Below are positions 56,737 through 57,743 of a DNA stretch of 57,743 bases, piece by piece. The DNA is taken from assembly GCA_020853095.1 (NCBI GenBank), contig JADYZN010000006.1, forward strand, positions 1 through 57,743, in the 5' to 3' direction. The notes below the pieces were generated by a model. The model was given only the letters and a program-made list of their open reading frames with translations, was not told the DNA's origin and made no database searches. This DNA comes from Phycisphaerales bacterium. GTDB lineage: Bacteria > Planctomycetota > Phycisphaerae > Tepidisphaerales > Tepidisphaeraceae. The position numbers and the translations under genes are program-made. Position 1 is the first letter of the stretch, and each line of letters begins with the position of its first letter.

Positions 56737-57552
56737 TTAAACCCCCGCACCGACCTGCTGAACGTGCGCCACGGCATTGCGGAACAGCCTCAGCCCCCGA
56801 CCCTCGCCGCCGGACTGGCGGAGGCTCGTCCAGGCGGGATGCTGCCACGGCGACACAAATCGTTCCGGATGCGGCATCAACCCGAAGACCAACCCCGTCC
56901 GGTCGCAGATCCCCGCGATGTCATCCACCGATCCATTGGGATTGTCCGGAAATTCCCCCCGCGCCGGCGAACCATCTTCCCGACAATATATCAACGCCAC
57001 CTGGTCGTTTTCCCACAATTGCCGCCGGATCGATTCGTTGGCTGGAATGAATTTCCCCTCTCCATGCGCGATCGGCAGCGGCAACGGCTCGGAGGAGCCG
57101 GCATCCCGCGTCCAGATGCACAGGTCGCTTTTGGAACACAAATTGACCCATCGGTTGATAAAACGCCCGCAATCGTTGTTGGTCAGCGTCGACGTCTGGT
57201 GGCCGGTTTGTCCCTCCCCGATCGCTCCCGGCAGCAACTCGGTCTTCACCAGCACCTGAAACCCGTTGCAGATGCCGATGATCGGTTTGCCCGCTTCGAC
57301 AAACCGTTTGAGCACATCGGCCAGATGATGGGTGATCTGATTGGCCAGAATCCGCCCGGCGGCGATGTCATCGCCATAGCTGAACCCGCCCGGAATCGCC
57401 AGAATTTGATATTCCTCCAGCAACGCCGGCCGTTCCAGCAGCCGGTTGATATGAACCCGCCTCGGATCGGACCCCGCCAGCTCAAAGGCATGGGCGGTTT
57501 CCCGGTCACAATTCGTCCCCGCGGCACGAAGAATCAAGGTGCGTGGCAACAT
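56737..57552 (-). CDS. purQ: Phosphoribosylformylglycinamidine synthase, glutaminase subunit
   Basis: It supplies ammonia for FGAM synthesis in purine biosynthesis. The start MLPRTLILRAAGTNCDRET is followed by LAIPGGFSYGDDIAAGRI, the nucleophile motif IGICNGFQVLV and the His/Glu pair FGLMPHPERF. The 271-residue length is on the long side for PurQ (usually about 230). ATG 57552 is chosen because TACAAT lies 7 nt upstream; the other ATG (57561) overlaps that hexamer. purL and purS are not in the window. Confidence 0.93.
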   Translation of the reverse strand: MLPRTLILRAAGTNCDRETAHAFELAGSDPRRVHINRLLERPALLEEYQILAIPGGFSYGDDIAAGRILANQITHHLADVLKRFVEAGKPIIGICNGFQVLVKTELLPGAIGEGQTGHQTSTLTNNDCGRFINRWVNLCSKSDLCIWTRDAGSSEPLPLPIAHGEGKFIPANESIRRQLWENDQVALIYCREDGSPARGEFPDNPNGSVDDIAGICDRTGLVFGLMPHPERFVSPWQHPAWTSLRQSGGEGRGLRLFRNAVAHVQQVGAGV

Positions 57553-57559
57553 GCCGCCC

Positions 57560-57565
57560 ATTGTA
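57560..57565 (-). promoter_or_regulatory. -10-like TACAAT of purQ, 7 nt from the ATG
   Basis: TACAAT on the minus strand ends 7 nt before the purQ ATG at 57552, and no Shine-Dalgarno intervenes. This fits the leaderless pattern seen at several genes in this window. No good -35 box was seen. Confidence 0.45.
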
Positions 57566-57678
57566 TCGCGAATCGGCGGCGGGGAAACGTCGAATGATCA
57601 AAAACGGGCGATTCAGCCGTAATCCCATGAAAGGCTCTGCAGATCGAGCGGTATGATACCCGATCAAAGGAGATTCTC

Positions 57679-57743
57679 ATGGAAAACACCACAATCGTAT
57701 CGTACGCCGGCATGGACTGCCATCGCACCTTCAGTCGTCTGAC
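57679..57743 (+). mobile_element. IS110-like transposase, 5' end (cut by window edge)
   Basis: After AAGGAGA and a TATGAT box (57653-57658), ATG 57679 opens MENTTIVSYAGMDCHRTFSRL, which resembles the N terminus of IS110-family transposases, where the first catalytic Asp lies in a G-x-D-x-H context. The gene continues beyond the window. Confidence 0.7.

Overview
The window looks like a chromosomal segment of a planctomycete, most likely class Phycisphaerae or a close relative. This is inferred from gene content: high GC by eye, a pseudopilin with the H-X9-DG C-terminal signature, a PEP-CTERM protein with a SUMF1-like domain, a MoxR/DUF58/BatA-type/VWA/DUF4175 operon, secreted carbohydrate-active proteins and an HpnN-like RND transporter. 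No rRNA or other direct taxonomic marker is present.

Layout. 0-8.8 kb holds two inverted-repeat elements, a TIM-barrel sugar isomerase-like gene, spoVR, an HpnN-like transporter, and a minus-strand operon (methyltransferase, PHP-type tyrosine phosphatase, tilS, HAD phosphatase with a membrane tail). 8.8-14.2 kb has a mobile-looking ~110-bp inverted-repeat element, a GH35-like beta-galactosidase, an OsmC protein, the tight carA / PHA-system / thiD operon, and an orphan terminator preceded by a possible antiterminator (candidate small RNA). 14.2-27.6 kb is one seven-gene minus-strand operon: MoxR ATPase, DUF58, two large VWA-type membrane proteins, a 1396-residue DUF4175-like protein, a prenyltransferase-repeat protein and an NPCBM protein. 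27.7-31.5 kb has mutM, recR, a small lipoprotein and prfC.

31.5-35.9 kb is an accessory island. It contains a truncated IS1182-like transposase joined to an inverted copy of the 5' end of the GH35 gene, a beta-class DNA methyltransferase carrying a PD-(D/E)xK-like nuclease domain, an exact 21-bp-period array of TTGGCGCC-centred repeats in the divergent promoter region, an unrecognised gene and a DUF488 gene. A second full copy of the ~110-bp element closes it. 36-44.3 kb is a carbohydrate-use locus: nitrilase-family hydrolase, XylR/AraC-type regulator, Gfo/Idh/MocA oxidoreductase, pseudopilin, large glycoside hydrolase and SUMF1/PEP-CTERM protein. 44.6-57.7 kb carries tRNA-Glu, an ECF sigma / membrane protein / PDZ operon, glnA, tRNA-Ser, a QueC-like protein with a degenerate ATP loop, nuoC, nadB, a PatZ-type acetyltransferase, a small kinase with ygfZ, purQ, and the start of an IS110-like transposase cut by the window edge.

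A recurring feature is a -10-like hexamer only 7-10 nt before the start codon with no Shine-Dalgarno (carA, recR, purQ, the XylR-type regulator, the methyltransferase, the unknown gene at 34236). This suggests many leaderless transcripts, whereas the carbohydrate locus uses strong AGGAG-type ribosome sites. All functions are assigned by reading translations and motifs; no database search was run.
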